Assembly: GCA_900545955.1 (NCBI GenBank)
Contig: URAU01000018.1
Location: forward strand, 1 to 49,649
Direction of reading: 5' to 3'
DNA from: an uncultured Porphyromonadaceae bacterium
GTDB taxonomy: Bacteria; Bacteroidota; Bacteroidia; Bacteroidales; Muribaculaceae
Length of the DNA stretch: 49,649 bases
Positions 33,001 through 42,461 of the stretch are shown piece by piece (position 1 is the first letter of the stretch; each line of letters starts with the position of its first letter). Position numbers and translations under genes: made by a program. The notes beneath the pieces are model-generated. The model saw only the letters and a program-made list of their open reading frames with translations, was not told the origin of the DNA and did not search any database.

Positions 33001-35433
33001 TTATTCGGAATAGTAGATGCGGCGCACCCGCGGACTCACGGAGGTGAGAATTTCGTAGGGGATGGTGTCGAGGGCGTCGGAGAGCGTCTGGGCCGGATTC
33101 CCTTCGCCGAAAATCTCCACGCTGTCGCCGACTTTGGCGTTGGCCTCGGTAACGTCGAGCATGAGGATGTCCATACAGATGTTGCCTACGGTGGGGCATT
33201 TCACGCCGTTGACCAAAAAGCTTACGGCACCCCGGCCCATATGGCGGTCTATGCCGTCGGCATAGCCGATGGGTACGGTGGCTATCACACTGCGGCGTGT
33301 AAGCAGTCCGCGGCGCCCGTAGCCTATGGTCGTGCCGGCATCCCAGGTCTTTATGGAGATTATGGGAGAGCGGAGGGTGGAGACGGGGCGCAGGCCATCT
33401 TCCGAACCGTCGTTCAGCACCGGGATACCATACAGGCCGATTCCCAGACGCACCATATCATACTGGTACTCTGGATAGCGGATTATCCCGGCGGTATTGA
33501 GGATGTGGCGTTTCACATAATGGTCGGCGAACGCGTCGATTATCTTCTGCGAGCAGCGGGCAAACGTGTGCAGCTGCATTTCGGTGTAGTCGTTCATGTC
33601 GGGACAGTCGGCCGTGGCGAGGTGGGAGAATACCGAGCTGACTTCCACGCAGTTCTGCCTTTTGATACGCTCGATAAGGCGGGGCAGGTCGGCTTCAAGG
33701 AATCCGAGGCGGTGCATGCCGGTGTCGAGTTTGATATGGATGGGGTAGCGCTCTATGCCCAGACGCGATGCCTCGGAGATGATTTCCTCAAGGATGTCGA
33801 AATCATAGATTTCCGGCTCCAGGCGGTAGCGGAACAGCAGAGGGTAGTTGAGCACCTTGGGATTAAGTACCATTATGGGCATCGTGATTCCGGCTTCGCG
33901 GAGTTCGATGCCCTCGTCGAGTACGGCCACGGCCAGATATGCCGCGCCTCGGCTCTGGAGCGTCTTGGCGAGTTCGTAGCTTCCGGCGCCATAGCCGGAG
34001 GCCTTCACCATGGCCACGACGCCCGTGGAGGGCTTGAGGTGCGAGCGGTAGAAGTTGAAATTCTGGACCATGGCGTCGAGATTCACTTCAAGTACCGTCT
34101 CGTGGGTGCGTGCCTCGAGAGTATGGGCGACGTCGGCAAGGCGCGAGCCGTAGCATCCCTCCACCAATATTATCTCATTGGAGAAGCTTGATGGCGTGAG
34201 CGACGCAATTGCCTCGTCGACCGTGGAATACCACCGGCTCCCCTCCGGCATCCGGTCGGCTACTTTGCCGTATGCGGCACCGATGCCGATTATGCGGTCT
34301 ACACCCTTGCGGCAGGCTATATCGATGAGGGTGGTATAGGAATCGGCATCGGGGCGCGGCAGTTCTGGCGAAATGAGGGTGAACTTCTGGCCGTTGGTGC
34401 GCCGGGCATTAACGAAATCGAGCGCCGGATCGAGCGAAATGAGGTCGAATGGATAGTCGTCGACCACAATCTGGCAGTGGTTTACGCCGTCGGCCACGTT
34501 GAGGCGTGTATTTATTGGGTTGAGCAATCCTATGGCTTCTGCAATCCCGGCGTCGTCGATGCCGAGCAGCCGCAGGGCGGCGCGGCAGGTGGCCACGTTG
34601 GCTTCCTCCCATCCGCGCTGCAGGCGCTCGTTGGCAGCGGATCCCGACATTTCGGCGGAGGAGTCAATCAGTCTGATTCCTGCGGGAAGGAGACCGTCGG
34701 CGAGAGCCTTCTTAATGGCTTGGGTCACACCCGGAACTGCCGAGGGGTATATGATAGTGTGCGCCCGACGGGCAAGCCGGAGTTTTTCTGCGATTTTGGT
34801 CTCGCGCGATGGAAAACCGTCGTCGTGGGCGTCGGAGATGTCGGTGAGGACCACCACGTCGGGCCGTATCATCGCTTCGAGCGGCTCCATATCGCCGGTC
34901 TGAGAGATTCCGGCCTCGATGAGCACAATTTCGGAATCGCCGGCGGCCATGCAGAGCGAGAGAGGCACGCCGAGCGAGGAATTGAAGCTGCGCGGGCTAC
35001 GGGCCACGCGGCGTTTCCCGGCAAGCATCTCGGCAAGCCACTCTTTTACGAGTGTTTTTCCACGCGAGCCTGTGATGGCCACAACGGTGCCTTTCATCGC
35101 ATCGCGTGCCGCGCAGCCGAGGCTCTGAAGTATGGTTTCGGGACTTTCAGTAACGATAAACGCCGTATCGGCGTAGGGAGCGGTATCAAACCCCGGTTCA
35201 ACCACGAAGGCGCGCACGCCGCGGTTGTAGAGCGGTTCTACAAACCGGTGGCCGTCGTTGCGGCCGGTGCGGATGGCGAAAAACATGGTCGAGGGAGCGT
35301 CGCCCAGGGCGCGGCTGTCGATGAGCAGGTGCCGTATCGCAGGGTCTGCCCCTGCGGGACAAACGACGGTGAATTCCGGGCAGGTAGATATAGTGGAGAG
35401 CGAGCGGCAAATGTCTTTAAAAGTTTCCTTCAT
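33001..35433 (-). CDS. murF-alr: Bifunctional UDP-MurNAc-tripeptide:D-Ala-D-Ala ligase / alanine racemase
   Basis: 810 residues: a MurF half (1-430) fused to alanine racemase (435-810), a fusion known in many Bacteroidetes. The MurF part has the Mur ligase P-loop TGSRGKT (121-127) and DISDAHDDGFPSRETKIAEK. The racemase part begins EVNLDAMVQNFNFYRSHL and has the PLP lysine in VAMVKASGYGAGSYELA, HIKLDTGMHRLGF, and the tyrosine/arginine region YDMVRLGIGLYG. It makes D-alanine and ligates D-Ala-D-Ala to the peptidoglycan precursor in the cytosol. The MurF half is compact and some MurF motifs are weak, as is usual in these fusions. GSCFA lies 15 bases upstream. Confidence 0.94.
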   Translation of the reverse strand: MKETFKDICRSLSTISTCPEFTVVCPAGADPAIRHLLIDSRALGDAPSTMFFAIRTGRNDGHRFVEPLYNRGVRAFVVEPGFDTAPYADTAFIVTESPETILQSLGCAARDAMKGTVVAITGSRGKTLVKEWLAEMLAGKRRVARSPRSFNSSLGVPLSLCMAAGDSEIVLIEAGISQTGDMEPLEAMIRPDVVVLTDISDAHDDGFPSRETKIAEKLRLARRAHTIIYPSAVPGVTQAIKKALADGLLPAGIRLIDSSAEMSGSAANERLQRGWEEANVATCRAALRLLGIDDAGIAEAIGLLNPINTRLNVADGVNHCQIVVDDYPFDLISLDPALDFVNARRTNGQKFTLISPELPRPDADSYTTLIDIACRKGVDRIIGIGAAYGKVADRMPEGSRWYSTVDEAIASLTPSSFSNEIILVEGCYGSRLADVAHTLEARTHETVLEVNLDAMVQNFNFYRSHLKPSTGVVAMVKASGYGAGSYELAKTLQSRGAAYLAVAVLDEGIELREAGITMPIMVLNPKVLNYPLLFRYRLEPEIYDFDILEEIISEASRLGIERYPIHIKLDTGMHRLGFLEADLPRLIERIKRQNCVEVSSVFSHLATADCPDMNDYTEMQLHTFARCSQKIIDAFADHYVKRHILNTAGIIRYPEYQYDMVRLGIGLYGIPVLNDGSEDGLRPVSTLRSPIISIKTWDAGTTIGYGRRGLLTRRSVIATVPIGYADGIDRHMGRGAVSFLVNGVKCPTVGNICMDILMLDVTEANAKVGDSVEIFGEGNPAQTLSDALDTIPYEILTSVSPRVRRIYYSE

Positions 35434-35448
35434 CGTTGTGTGGGAAGG

Positions 35449-36420
35449 TTAGTTGATCATTTTCGGGAGTATTTCTGCAATGGCCTCTGCCAATTCGGGA
35501 TGTTCAGTAATCATCCGGTTGGCGAGGGCTGCTGTAGATTGTAGAAAATCGTTTGTTTGCATTCCGGCAATCGGGCGGTGTTTCAGTCTGGAGGTGAGGC
35601 GTAGCCCCTCGGCGAAGAGTCGGCGCGTCTGTTCCGAACAGAAAACCTGAGCCCACCGCTCGAAGATATAATCGGCCGCTACATCTGATGGATGCACCAT
35701 GTCGGCGGCGTAGAAACGATAGTCGCGCAGCTCGTCGTCAAGCAGCTCGTAGGCAGGGAAGTAGGTGGCGTCGCAACGGCGGCAGAGCTCGTCGACGGCT
35801 ATCAGAAGGCGGCTTTTGCTCAGCCGGTCGGCGTGGAGCCCATAGGCTTTGTGGCGCACGGGGCTGACCGTTAAGAGGATATTCAGCCCGGGGCGCAGGG
35901 AGCGCAGACGGGCTATCAGTGCGGTCCATTCCTCCACGATTTCGTCGATGCTCAGGTCGCGCTCGGCAAAGCGGTTTGCCGGTAGCTTGTGGCAGTTTCC
36001 GGCAATGCAGCCAGTGGAGAGGTCGGTGAATACGTGGGTGGAACCGAACGTAACCATCAGCACCTCGAGGCGGGGCAGTTCGGCGTGAAGGGATGTAACG
36101 AGGGCGTTTACAGCTTCGGCAGTTTCCTCGGCCGTAAGGCGCGAGAGCGTGGTGGCATAGTCCATACAGTGCCACATCCCCTGACTCTCGACCATTTCCT
36201 CCGGGGTGTAGACGCGACCGTCGATGGCGGCGCGGAGCGCAGTGGCTATCGAGGCGGGATTGTAGAGCGCCCCGAAAGGATTGACGCGCACGCGGAGCAG
36301 ACGGTCGGCCATCCTCGAACTGAGATTGTCGGCGAAACAGGAGCCGATGGTCCATACAGTCTCGCCATGGGCAATTTTCCAGGTCGACGGCTCAATCTCG
36401 ACTTCGGTGGTGAATTTCAT
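35449..36420 (-). CDS. GSCFA-domain protein
   Basis: 323 residues. The name-giving motif is visible as TIGSCFADNLSSRMADRLLRVRVNPFGALYNPASIATAL (about 25-63), followed by VTFGSTHVFTDL and a C-terminal DMVHPSDVAADYIFERW, consistent with an SGNH-type hydrolase-like fold (Gly-Ser near the start and a late D-x-x-H). The natural substrate of the family is not established, although an acyl- or acetyl-hydrolase role is plausible. It sits between porE (30 bases upstream) and murF-alr (15 bases downstream) on the same strand, so an envelope-related role is inferred. Confidence 0.88.
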   Translation of the reverse strand: MKFTTEVEIEPSTWKIAHGETVWTIGSCFADNLSSRMADRLLRVRVNPFGALYNPASIATALRAAIDGRVYTPEEMVESQGMWHCMDYATTLSRLTAEETAEAVNALVTSLHAELPRLEVLMVTFGSTHVFTDLSTGCIAGNCHKLPANRFAERDLSIDEIVEEWTALIARLRSLRPGLNILLTVSPVRHKAYGLHADRLSKSRLLIAVDELCRRCDATYFPAYELLDDELRDYRFYAADMVHPSDVAADYIFERWAQVFCSEQTRRLFAEGLRLTSRLKHRPIAGMQTNDFLQSTAALANRMITEHPELAEAIAEILPKMIN

Positions 36421-36450
36421 GCCGTTAGAGTTTCTATTCCTGCGTGTGGG

Positions 36451-38487
36451 TCAATACATCTGGTAGTTGATGGAGAGCACCTGGAACTCGGTGCGGCGGT
36501 TGATCTGGTCGGCTACCTCCTGGTCGGCCTCGGGGAGAGCCAGGATATACTCCTCGGTGAGCACGTCGCCCTCCTTGAACTGCGGATAGAGCCGTGCGAG
36601 CTTCTTGGTGATGGTCTTCGGGCGGCTTTCGCCGTAGCCCTGGCTCTGCAGGCGGTCGGGCTTGATTCCAACGGATATAAGGTAATCGATAACCGACTTC
36701 GCGCGGCGCCCGGAGAGATCGATATTATATTCGTCGGTGCCCATGCGGTCGGTGTGCGATGCCATTTCGATGGTAACGTTGGGATTGTCGCGGAGCACCT
36801 GGGCAAGCTCGTCGAGTGCGGTCTTCGACTCGGGGCGCAGCGTGGCCTTGTCGAAATCGTAGAATATGTTGTCGACCACGACGGGCTTATGGATGGAGGC
36901 CAGGATGAAGTCCACGCCGTATTCGGCATCCTCCTCGGCTGTGTCGGAGGTGAATTCCTGCTTGGCGTTGAGGTAGCCTTTGGCTCCGGCGAGCATCACA
37001 TAGCTGATGCCGCGCTGAAGCGGGAAGCGGAACGAGCCGTCGGGTTTGGCCACGGCCTTCTGGTTGGAGCCGTCGTTGCCCACGATGCGGATTACGGCGT
37101 TGGGCACGGGTTCCTCGTCCTTGTCGAGCACCCATCCCGAGATCCATATCTCGAGGTCGGGGAGAACGAACGAGTAAATGTGGTCGTAGCCGCGTCCGTC
37201 GGTGCGGTTGGAGCTGAAGAATCCGCTTTCGCCCTTGCCGAACGTTATGCCGAAATCGTCGGCGGCCGAATTCATCGGCGCTCCCATATTCTCAACCTTC
37301 CATCCCCCAGAAGGTGTAAGAGTGGCCTTGAAGATATCGAGACCGCCGAAGCCGGGATGGCCGTCGGAGGCGAAGTAGAGCAGCGAGTCGGTGCGGACGT
37401 AGGGGAACATCTCGTCGCCGGGGGTGTTGATGAATTCCCCGAGGTTTTCGAGCGAGCCGACACGCTCCTGGATGTTGACGCGCCAGATATCCTTGCCGCC
37501 CGAGCCCCCGGGCATGTCGCTGGTGAAATAGAGCCATTTGCCGTCGGGCGACACGGCGGGATGTCCGTAGCTCGAGATGGTGTCGGCGGTGATTTCATAT
37601 TTCACGGGGGCGCTCCATTTGGCGTCGGAACGCTGGGAGGTGTATATTTCCACGCCCGTATGGGCGTTAGGCTCGCGGCGCGCGCGGCTCAGATACATGG
37701 TCTGGCCGTCGGGGGTGAAGCTGATTACGCCCTCGTCGTTTTCGGTGTTGAGTTCCCCCTCCACCGTCTCGGGGCGCTGCCATTCGCCCTTTTCGTTCTT
37801 GCGGGTCATCCAGATGTCGCCCTTCTTCATGCCGGTGATTTCGCTCTTTTTGGTACCGGTCACCTTCTCGTTGGTGGTGGTGAAATAGAGTACGTCCTCG
37901 CTCTGTGGGTCTATGAACATCGGCGCGAAGTCGGCGCGGCGTGAGTTGAATAGTTTTGCGTTCTTCACCATGTAGCGGGTGGGATGCCCTTTCTGCGCGA
38001 GCGCGAAGCGGCATCCTGCCAATCCGTTGTCGGCCTGGGCGAGAAGCTGACGGCGTTTTGTGGCGTTCTCCTGAGTCTCGGGCTCGGATTTCACCTTGGC
38101 GATGAACTCTTCGTAGGCCTTCTGAGCCGGAGCGTATTTCCCTTCGGCCTGCAGGGCCTGACCCATATAGAGAAGGGCAGTGGAGTCGGGGCAGCCGTAG
38201 CGCAGCGAGTTGCCGTAGGCAGAGGCCGCGCGGGCCGACATGCCAAGCTTGGAATAGCAGAGTCCCATCTGATAGGCCACGGCGCCGCGCTGGGGGCGCT
38301 GTTCGCGCTTGGTCAGCTTGTTGTAGACCTTGCGGTAGGTTTTCTGGGCCTCGAAGTATTCGCCACGTTCGAACTGCTCGTTGGCAACCGAGAGCTTGGC
38401 GCCGCGGCATCCGCCGAGCATGGCCGCAGCCATCAGCAGGAGAATCCCTGCCGCCAGCCTGGATTTAATATCGTGAAGGTATCGCAT
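36451..38487 (-). CDS. porE: Type IX secretion system OmpA-like lipoprotein PorE
   Basis: 678 residues from the ATG at 38487, chosen because it gives a lipoprotein signal (LLLMAAAMLGGC, lipid C27); the longer frame would add 25 residues read from a repetitive leader. The domain order matches PorE: TPR repeats (about 35-165), a PD40-type beta-propeller (about 175-450, with SPDGKWLYFTSDMPGGSGGKDIW and YFASDGHPGFGGLDIF), a carboxypeptidase-regulatory-like domain (about 455-545), and an OmpA-C peptidoglycan-binding domain (about 550-678, with MASHTDRMGTDEYNIDLSGRRA). Known PorE anchors the T9SS periplasmic ring complex to peptidoglycan. The D and R residues that bind diaminopimelate are present. 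GSCFA follows. Confidence 0.88.
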   Translation of the reverse strand: MRYLHDIKSRLAAGILLLMAAAMLGGCRGAKLSVANEQFERGEYFEAQKTYRKVYNKLTKREQRPQRGAVAYQMGLCYSKLGMSARAASAYGNSLRYGCPDSTALLYMGQALQAEGKYAPAQKAYEEFIAKVKSEPETQENATKRRQLLAQADNGLAGCRFALAQKGHPTRYMVKNAKLFNSRRADFAPMFIDPQSEDVLYFTTTNEKVTGTKKSEITGMKKGDIWMTRKNEKGEWQRPETVEGELNTENDEGVISFTPDGQTMYLSRARREPNAHTGVEIYTSQRSDAKWSAPVKYEITADTISSYGHPAVSPDGKWLYFTSDMPGGSGGKDIWRVNIQERVGSLENLGEFINTPGDEMFPYVRTDSLLYFASDGHPGFGGLDIFKATLTPSGGWKVENMGAPMNSAADDFGITFGKGESGFFSSNRTDGRGYDHIYSFVLPDLEIWISGWVLDKDEEPVPNAVIRIVGNDGSNQKAVAKPDGSFRFPLQRGISYVMLAGAKGYLNAKQEFTSDTAEEDAEYGVDFILASIHKPVVVDNIFYDFDKATLRPESKTALDELAQVLRDNPNVTIEMASHTDRMGTDEYNIDLSGRRAKSVIDYLISVGIKPDRLQSQGYGESRPKTITKKLARLYPQFKEGDVLTEEYILALPEADQEVADQINRRTEFQVLSINYQMY

Positions 38488-38502
38488 CTCTGGATATTTG
38501 CT

Positions 38503-38580
38503 TGTTTCGCGCAATTTCAGTTCGCTTGCCTGTTTCGCGCAATTTAGATTTATATCACGCAAAATGATTTTGTTTCGCGC
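38503..38580. repeat. Repeated TGTTTCGCGC motif in the porE leader/promoter region
   Basis: Exact copies on plus at 38503-38512, 38531-38540 and 38571-38580; the first two extend as TGTTTCGCGCAATTT. Degenerate relatives (ACGCAAAATGATT, CCCGCAAAATCAGATT) lie at about 38557-38570 and 38621-38637. No consensus promoter is visible in this 168-base gap, so the repeats may be regulator sites. Confidence 0.75.
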
Positions 38581-38655
38581 TTCTATATATAACGCCGCAA
38601 TCCCTCCCTAAATTGTGCTTCCCGCAAAATCAGATTCAATGATATGAGGCAACTT

Positions 38656-41007
38656 TTAGCGGAGGAAGGTGGCGGCGGTGAAATAGAGGCCGAATGAGAG
38701 GCCGACGTTCCAGCGGGCGCTGCTCCCCGAGAGGTAGTTGACATAGCCGCATAGTGAGGCGAAGGGGAGGTTGTAGACCAGGTCGAGCTCGCCGAGAAAC
38801 TGCGGGTCGGAGAACCAGTCGCCGTGGCGGGCTCCACCCTCCTCGTCGGGCTCGATGGCCCGGAACGGCATGAACATGTGCGCCCCCAGACGCACCTGAG
38901 CACGTTGGAGCGGCGTCCAGACCGGTGTCAGTCCTACGGCGGCAAACGAGTTGGCATGAAACGTCTTGTTGAACAGATCCTCCATTGAACTGAATGGTGT
39001 GTAGCCCGGGGCATTTACCACCGAAGCATAATACGTGTTAAGCAGCCGCCGGTTGGAGACGAGCACATCGACCGAGGTGCCTAAGGCGAAGCGGCTGCCA
39101 AGTCCGAAGTATTTCTCGGCCTGAAGCTCGGCCTGACCCCAGTGCTGGCCGGTTGAGTAGTAGAATTCCTCCTGGCCCATACGTTCGCGGAAGCGTCGCA
39201 GGGTGTGGTGGTATTTTCCGACGGTCTGCATGGCCGTCAGGCGAATATTGGCGCCGGAACGGGGATAGCTCTGATTGTCGAGGGTGTTGTAGTCGAAGCG
39301 CAGCAGCGCCTGGGCAAGGTTCATGCGTGTCTCTTCCCTCCCCGATAGCGGAAGATCCGCAGGATCGGGAGCATAGAATCGGTTGAGGGCGCGTCCGCCT
39401 CCCACACCGATACTCAGCCGTCCGCGGCGTCCGGCGGCATAGGCGTAGCTCAGCCGTCCGAACATGTCGAGATGGCTCACGAATGCGGGGGAATTGTCCT
39501 CGTAGAAAAGGCGGTCGTTCTCGTAGTATTTCTGTCGGCTCACTACAGCCTGCAGCTCGAGTGCCGAAGGCCGGGTGTGGCTGAAGAGCATCTGCACGTC
39601 GGCCTGAGCCGCCATATAGCTCTGACCGATCCATCCCATGAGGCTTGTGGCCCACGAATTGGCGGCCATGCTGCGATAGTTGGCCGAGACGAATATCATC
39701 GAGTTGACGCTTGAGGTGAGGAAGCCGCCGGCACCGAGCGAGAAATTGTTTTTTACGTCGGCCGTAAGGTCGAGGGCGAATAGCCCCGTCGACGGATTGT
39801 AGTGGGCCTGCGGAAAGAGGTTGCGCAGGCGTCCGGGCGTCAGGGCACGGTAGTAGGCCAGACGGGCTGCTTCTATGCCGAATGTATCGGCTTTATGGCG
39901 AGAGCTCTCGAAGATGCGTTTGATGTACTCGTTCTGCTGCCGTGTGCCGCCTTCCACATGCACCGAGTCGAATCTTACGTAGGGTGAGGCTGATTTGAAT
40001 ACGTCGCGTCGCAGCTGTCGGGTGGGCTGCGGAATCCGCGACGACACGCGCGAGCGTATCGAATCCATCATCTCAAGGCCGCGTGCATAGCCTATGGCAT
40101 AGATTTCACGCGCTTTCCCGAAATCGAGCAGCGAGAATCGGCTCACGTCGATATGGATTCTTATCCCTTCGTCGGGCGGGAGGGAATAGTCGTTGTTCTG
40201 GATTATCATGTTTTCCAGCTGGCTGACTATGCTGCTGGACGGTTCGGCGTCTTCGGAATGCACGTCGACTCCTATCATTATCGACGGGGCGAAATCCTCA
40301 CGCATCACGTCGACGGGAAAATTATCGTAGATGCCTCCGTCGTAAAGTTCCACCCCATCGATGCTGATCGGAAGAAATACTGCCGGAAACGACATCGATG
40401 CCCTTATTGCGTCGCTGAGCATTCCGCTGCGGCAAACCACTTTGTGCTTGTGGGTCACATCCGATGCCACGCAGCGGAACGGCACGAACAGCCGGTTGAA
40501 GTCGCCCCCGCATTGCGCCGTGTAGGCGGCGAAAAGATCCATGAATGCGAAATTCATCGGAAGCGGCGAAATCAGGCTCGACGGCATGATGCCGGCGGAG
40601 GCAGTGGAGTCGCGGCGGCCGATATTCACGTTAAGATGGGCGAACGCCGGAGTCTGCCTCTGCTGAAGGAAATAATATGTGAGGTTCGGATCGATAGTGC
40701 CTGTCGACCACATCCCGAATCCCTTCGACTGCAGAAGCTCCATCATCTCTGCCGGCGTATATCCGCAGGCGTATAGACCGCCTACTATAGCGCCCATCGA
40801 CGTGCCGGCCACGAAGTCGATGGGTATGTCGTTGTCTTCCAGCGCCTGGATTACACCGATGTGGGCGATACCCTTGGCTCCCCCTCCGCTCAATACGAGT
40901 CCCACCGACTGGTCGGAACGCACTGTGGCGGTGGTATCGGAGGCAACCGGTGAGGCTGCGGCCATCCCGGCGATAAGTAAGGCTACAAACGATGCGATGA
41001 ATCTCAT
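38656..41007 (-). CDS. Patatin-like phospholipase with C-terminal outer-membrane barrel
   Basis: 783 residues with a signal peptide (FVALLIAGMAAASPVA). The patatin domain has the oxyanion loop GGGAKG (41-46), the nucleophile S70 in GTSMG and the catalytic aspartate in DGG (223-225). A POTRA-like linker (about 330-420) leads to a 16-strand-type barrel (about 420-783) related to BamA/TamA. The layout matches PlpD-type (type Vd) autotransporter-like phospholipases, so the lipase part should be presented at or across the outer membrane and hydrolyse phospholipids. Start at 41007 gives a normal signal. It is 168 bases upstream of porE on the same strand. Confidence 0.9.
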   Translation of the reverse strand: MRFIASFVALLIAGMAAASPVASDTTATVRSDQSVGLVLSGGGAKGIAHIGVIQALEDNDIPIDFVAGTSMGAIVGGLYACGYTPAEMMELLQSKGFGMWSTGTIDPNLTYYFLQQRQTPAFAHLNVNIGRRDSTASAGIMPSSLISPLPMNFAFMDLFAAYTAQCGGDFNRLFVPFRCVASDVTHKHKVVCRSGMLSDAIRASMSFPAVFLPISIDGVELYDGGIYDNFPVDVMREDFAPSIMIGVDVHSEDAEPSSSIVSQLENMIIQNNDYSLPPDEGIRIHIDVSRFSLLDFGKAREIYAIGYARGLEMMDSIRSRVSSRIPQPTRQLRRDVFKSASPYVRFDSVHVEGGTRQQNEYIKRIFESSRHKADTFGIEAARLAYYRALTPGRLRNLFPQAHYNPSTGLFALDLTADVKNNFSLGAGGFLTSSVNSMIFVSANYRSMAANSWATSLMGWIGQSYMAAQADVQMLFSHTRPSALELQAVVSRQKYYENDRLFYEDNSPAFVSHLDMFGRLSYAYAAGRRGRLSIGVGGGRALNRFYAPDPADLPLSGREETRMNLAQALLRFDYNTLDNQSYPRSGANIRLTAMQTVGKYHHTLRRFRERMGQEEFYYSTGQHWGQAELQAEKYFGLGSRFALGTSVDVLVSNRRLLNTYYASVVNAPGYTPFSSMEDLFNKTFHANSFAAVGLTPVWTPLQRAQVRLGAHMFMPFRAIEPDEEGGARHGDWFSDPQFLGELDLVYNLPFASLCGYVNYLSGSSARWNVGLSFGLYFTAATFLR

Positions 41008-41044
41008 TTGGCGGAGGCGTTAGGCTGGGTAGTATTTCTTTTTG

Positions 41045-41075
41045 TTGTGGAAACCGAATAAATGGCTTACCTTTG
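41045..41075 (+). promoter_or_regulatory. Promoter for the DUF805 gene
   Basis: TTG (41045-41047) and TACCTTTG (41068-41075) are 20 bases apart. The leader is about 105 bases. Confidence 0.7.
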
Positions 41076-41185
41076 TCGTCGTGGTTGAAGAAAAAGTTTA
41101 AATAACTTCAATATCTTCCGTAGCCGAGGCGAGGGAAGCATTCATCCGTTTTCAATGTGCAAACATACTCAAAATTTTTGTAATC

Positions 41186-41599
41186 ATGCAACAAAACTTC
41201 CAACAGCAGGGGGCTCCGATGCAGAACCCCATGCCTCAGCGTCCGTATATCGGATTCGGCGAGGCCATTCAGATCTGTCTTAACAAGTATGCCGATTTCA
41301 AGGGCCGCGCAAGCCGTGCGGAGTACTGGTGGTTTATCCTCTTTATGTTTATTGTAGGATGTTTCCAGGGAGTTCTCAACCGTTTCGGTATGGTCGGTCA
41401 GATTATCTCCGGCCTGGTTGGTCTGGCATTCATTGTTCCTCAGCTGGCCGTTTGCTGGCGCCGCATGCACGACATAGGCAAGGGTGGCGGCTGGTGGTTC
41501 ATCTGCTTCATCCCCGTTGTAGGCTGGATTCTGTGGATTGTATGGTGCTGTCAGCCCTCCGAGCAGTATCCCAACCGTTTCGGTGATGTTCCCGCCTGA
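41186..41599 (+). CDS. DUF805 membrane protein
   Basis: 137 residues. After a glutamine-rich cytosolic start (MQQNFQQQGAPMQNPMPQRP) the DUF805 signature is clear: KYADFKGRASRAEYWWFILFMFIVG, a second helix pair, then CWRRMHDIGKGGGWWFICFIPVVGWILWIVWCCQPSEQYPNRFG. Four short membrane helices are likely. The function of the family is unknown; members are inner-membrane proteins. It is a single-gene unit with its own promoter and a terminator shared with birA. Its N-terminal start and codons suggest good expression. Confidence 0.92.
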   Translation: MQQNFQQQGAPMQNPMPQRPYIGFGEAIQICLNKYADFKGRASRAEYWWFILFMFIVGCFQGVLNRFGMVGQIISGLVGLAFIVPQLAVCWRRMHDIGKGGGWWFICFIPVVGWILWIVWCCQPSEQYPNRFGDVPA

Positions 41600-41624
41600 T
41601 AATCTGATAACTACATAATACTTT

Positions 41625-41671
41625 TTCAGCCCTGTGGCTCCGGCGTCGATGTCCGGTTACACAGGGCTGAA
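41625..41671. terminator. Bidirectional terminator between DUF805 and birA
   Basis: A perfect 12-bp stem TTCAGCCCTGTG (41625-41636) / CACAGGGCTGAA (41660-41671) around a 23-base loop that itself can pair CCGG / CCGG; T runs flank both sides. Confidence 0.85.
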
Positions 41672-41683
41672 TTATTCTCTGTT

Positions 41684-42421
41684 TTACAATGTGAAGGCCA
41701 CTTCCTTGAAGAAATAGGCTTCGGGCTGTTCGGCGCCTACGCGCCTGAGCAGCAGGCGTCCGTCGGGCTCAATATTCTCGATGGTGGCCTCGAAGGGGGT
41801 GCCGTCGGGAAGAGTGAAGGGGTGGGGCATGCCGTCGTTGCGCCAGAGCTTGTGCTTGAATTCGGCGTGAATTGTCGCGGGGTCGGGAGCCGCAAGCCGT
41901 GTGGTCACTTCGTTGCAGATCTCCATAAGCAGTCCGGCGAGCGGATATTCATGGCGGGCGAGCTGGGCGAGCGACACCGGATTGGGAGCGTCGCTTATGA
42001 ATTCCGTCTGATTTACATTTAGCCCCACACCGGCTATTGTCTGGCTGATTGTATTCCCCTGGAGGGTGTGCTCGATAAGGATGCCTGCTATTTTCCGGTC
42101 GTCCACATAGATGTCGTTAGGCCATTTTACCGCCACGCGGTCGGAGTCTACGGCCTCGGCAAGCGCACGCTCCACGGTTCCGGCCACTGCCAGAGCCACT
42201 ATCTCGGAAATCATGAACTGATGGTCGGGAGCAACCTCCGTAGGCTGGAGATATAGCGAGAAAGTGAGGTTCTTGCCCGGCTCGGCCTCCCAATGGCAGC
42301 CGCGCTGGCCGCGCCCGGAGGTCTGGTTGTGGGTCACCACTACGTCGCCGTGGAGCAGTTGGGCGGCGTTTTCCTTGGCCCACGTGTTGGTAGATGCTAC
42401 GCTTTCGAGTTCCTGTATCAT
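41684..42421 (-). CDS. birA: Biotin--[acetyl-CoA-carboxylase] ligase
   Basis: 245 residues, the short form without the N-terminal DNA-binding domain of E. coli BirA, so it should be a ligase only and not a repressor. Motifs: ESVASTNTWAKENA, the biotin loop TSGRGQRGCHWEAEPGKNLTFSLYL, KWPNDIYVDDRKIAGILIE and GVGLNVNQ. It activates biotin with ATP and attaches it to a lysine on biotin carrier proteins in the cytosol. Last gene of the porW-porX-tsaE-birA series, 40 bases after tsaE. Confidence 0.94.
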   Translation of the reverse strand: MIQELESVASTNTWAKENAAQLLHGDVVVTHNQTSGRGQRGCHWEAEPGKNLTFSLYLQPTEVAPDHQFMISEIVALAVAGTVERALAEAVDSDRVAVKWPNDIYVDDRKIAGILIEHTLQGNTISQTIAGVGLNVNQTEFISDAPNPVSLAQLARHEYPLAGLLMEICNEVTTRLAAPDPATIHAEFKHKLWRNDGMPHPFTLPDGTPFEATIENIEPDGRLLLRRVGAEQPEAYFFKEVAFTL

Positions 42422-42461
42422 CTTTCAGCTTCTTTTTGTGGTTTCGCTCTGCGCCGGAAAC

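Noticed and set aside
35989..37944. 651-codon open frame on plus, antisense to porE and the GSCFA gene
   Set aside because: It spans two real genes on the other strand and has no recognisable domain or promoter.
38488..38562. 25-residue N-terminal extension of PorE
   Set aside because: It is read through the TGTTTCGCGC repeats; the ATG at 38487 gives a normal lipoprotein signal.
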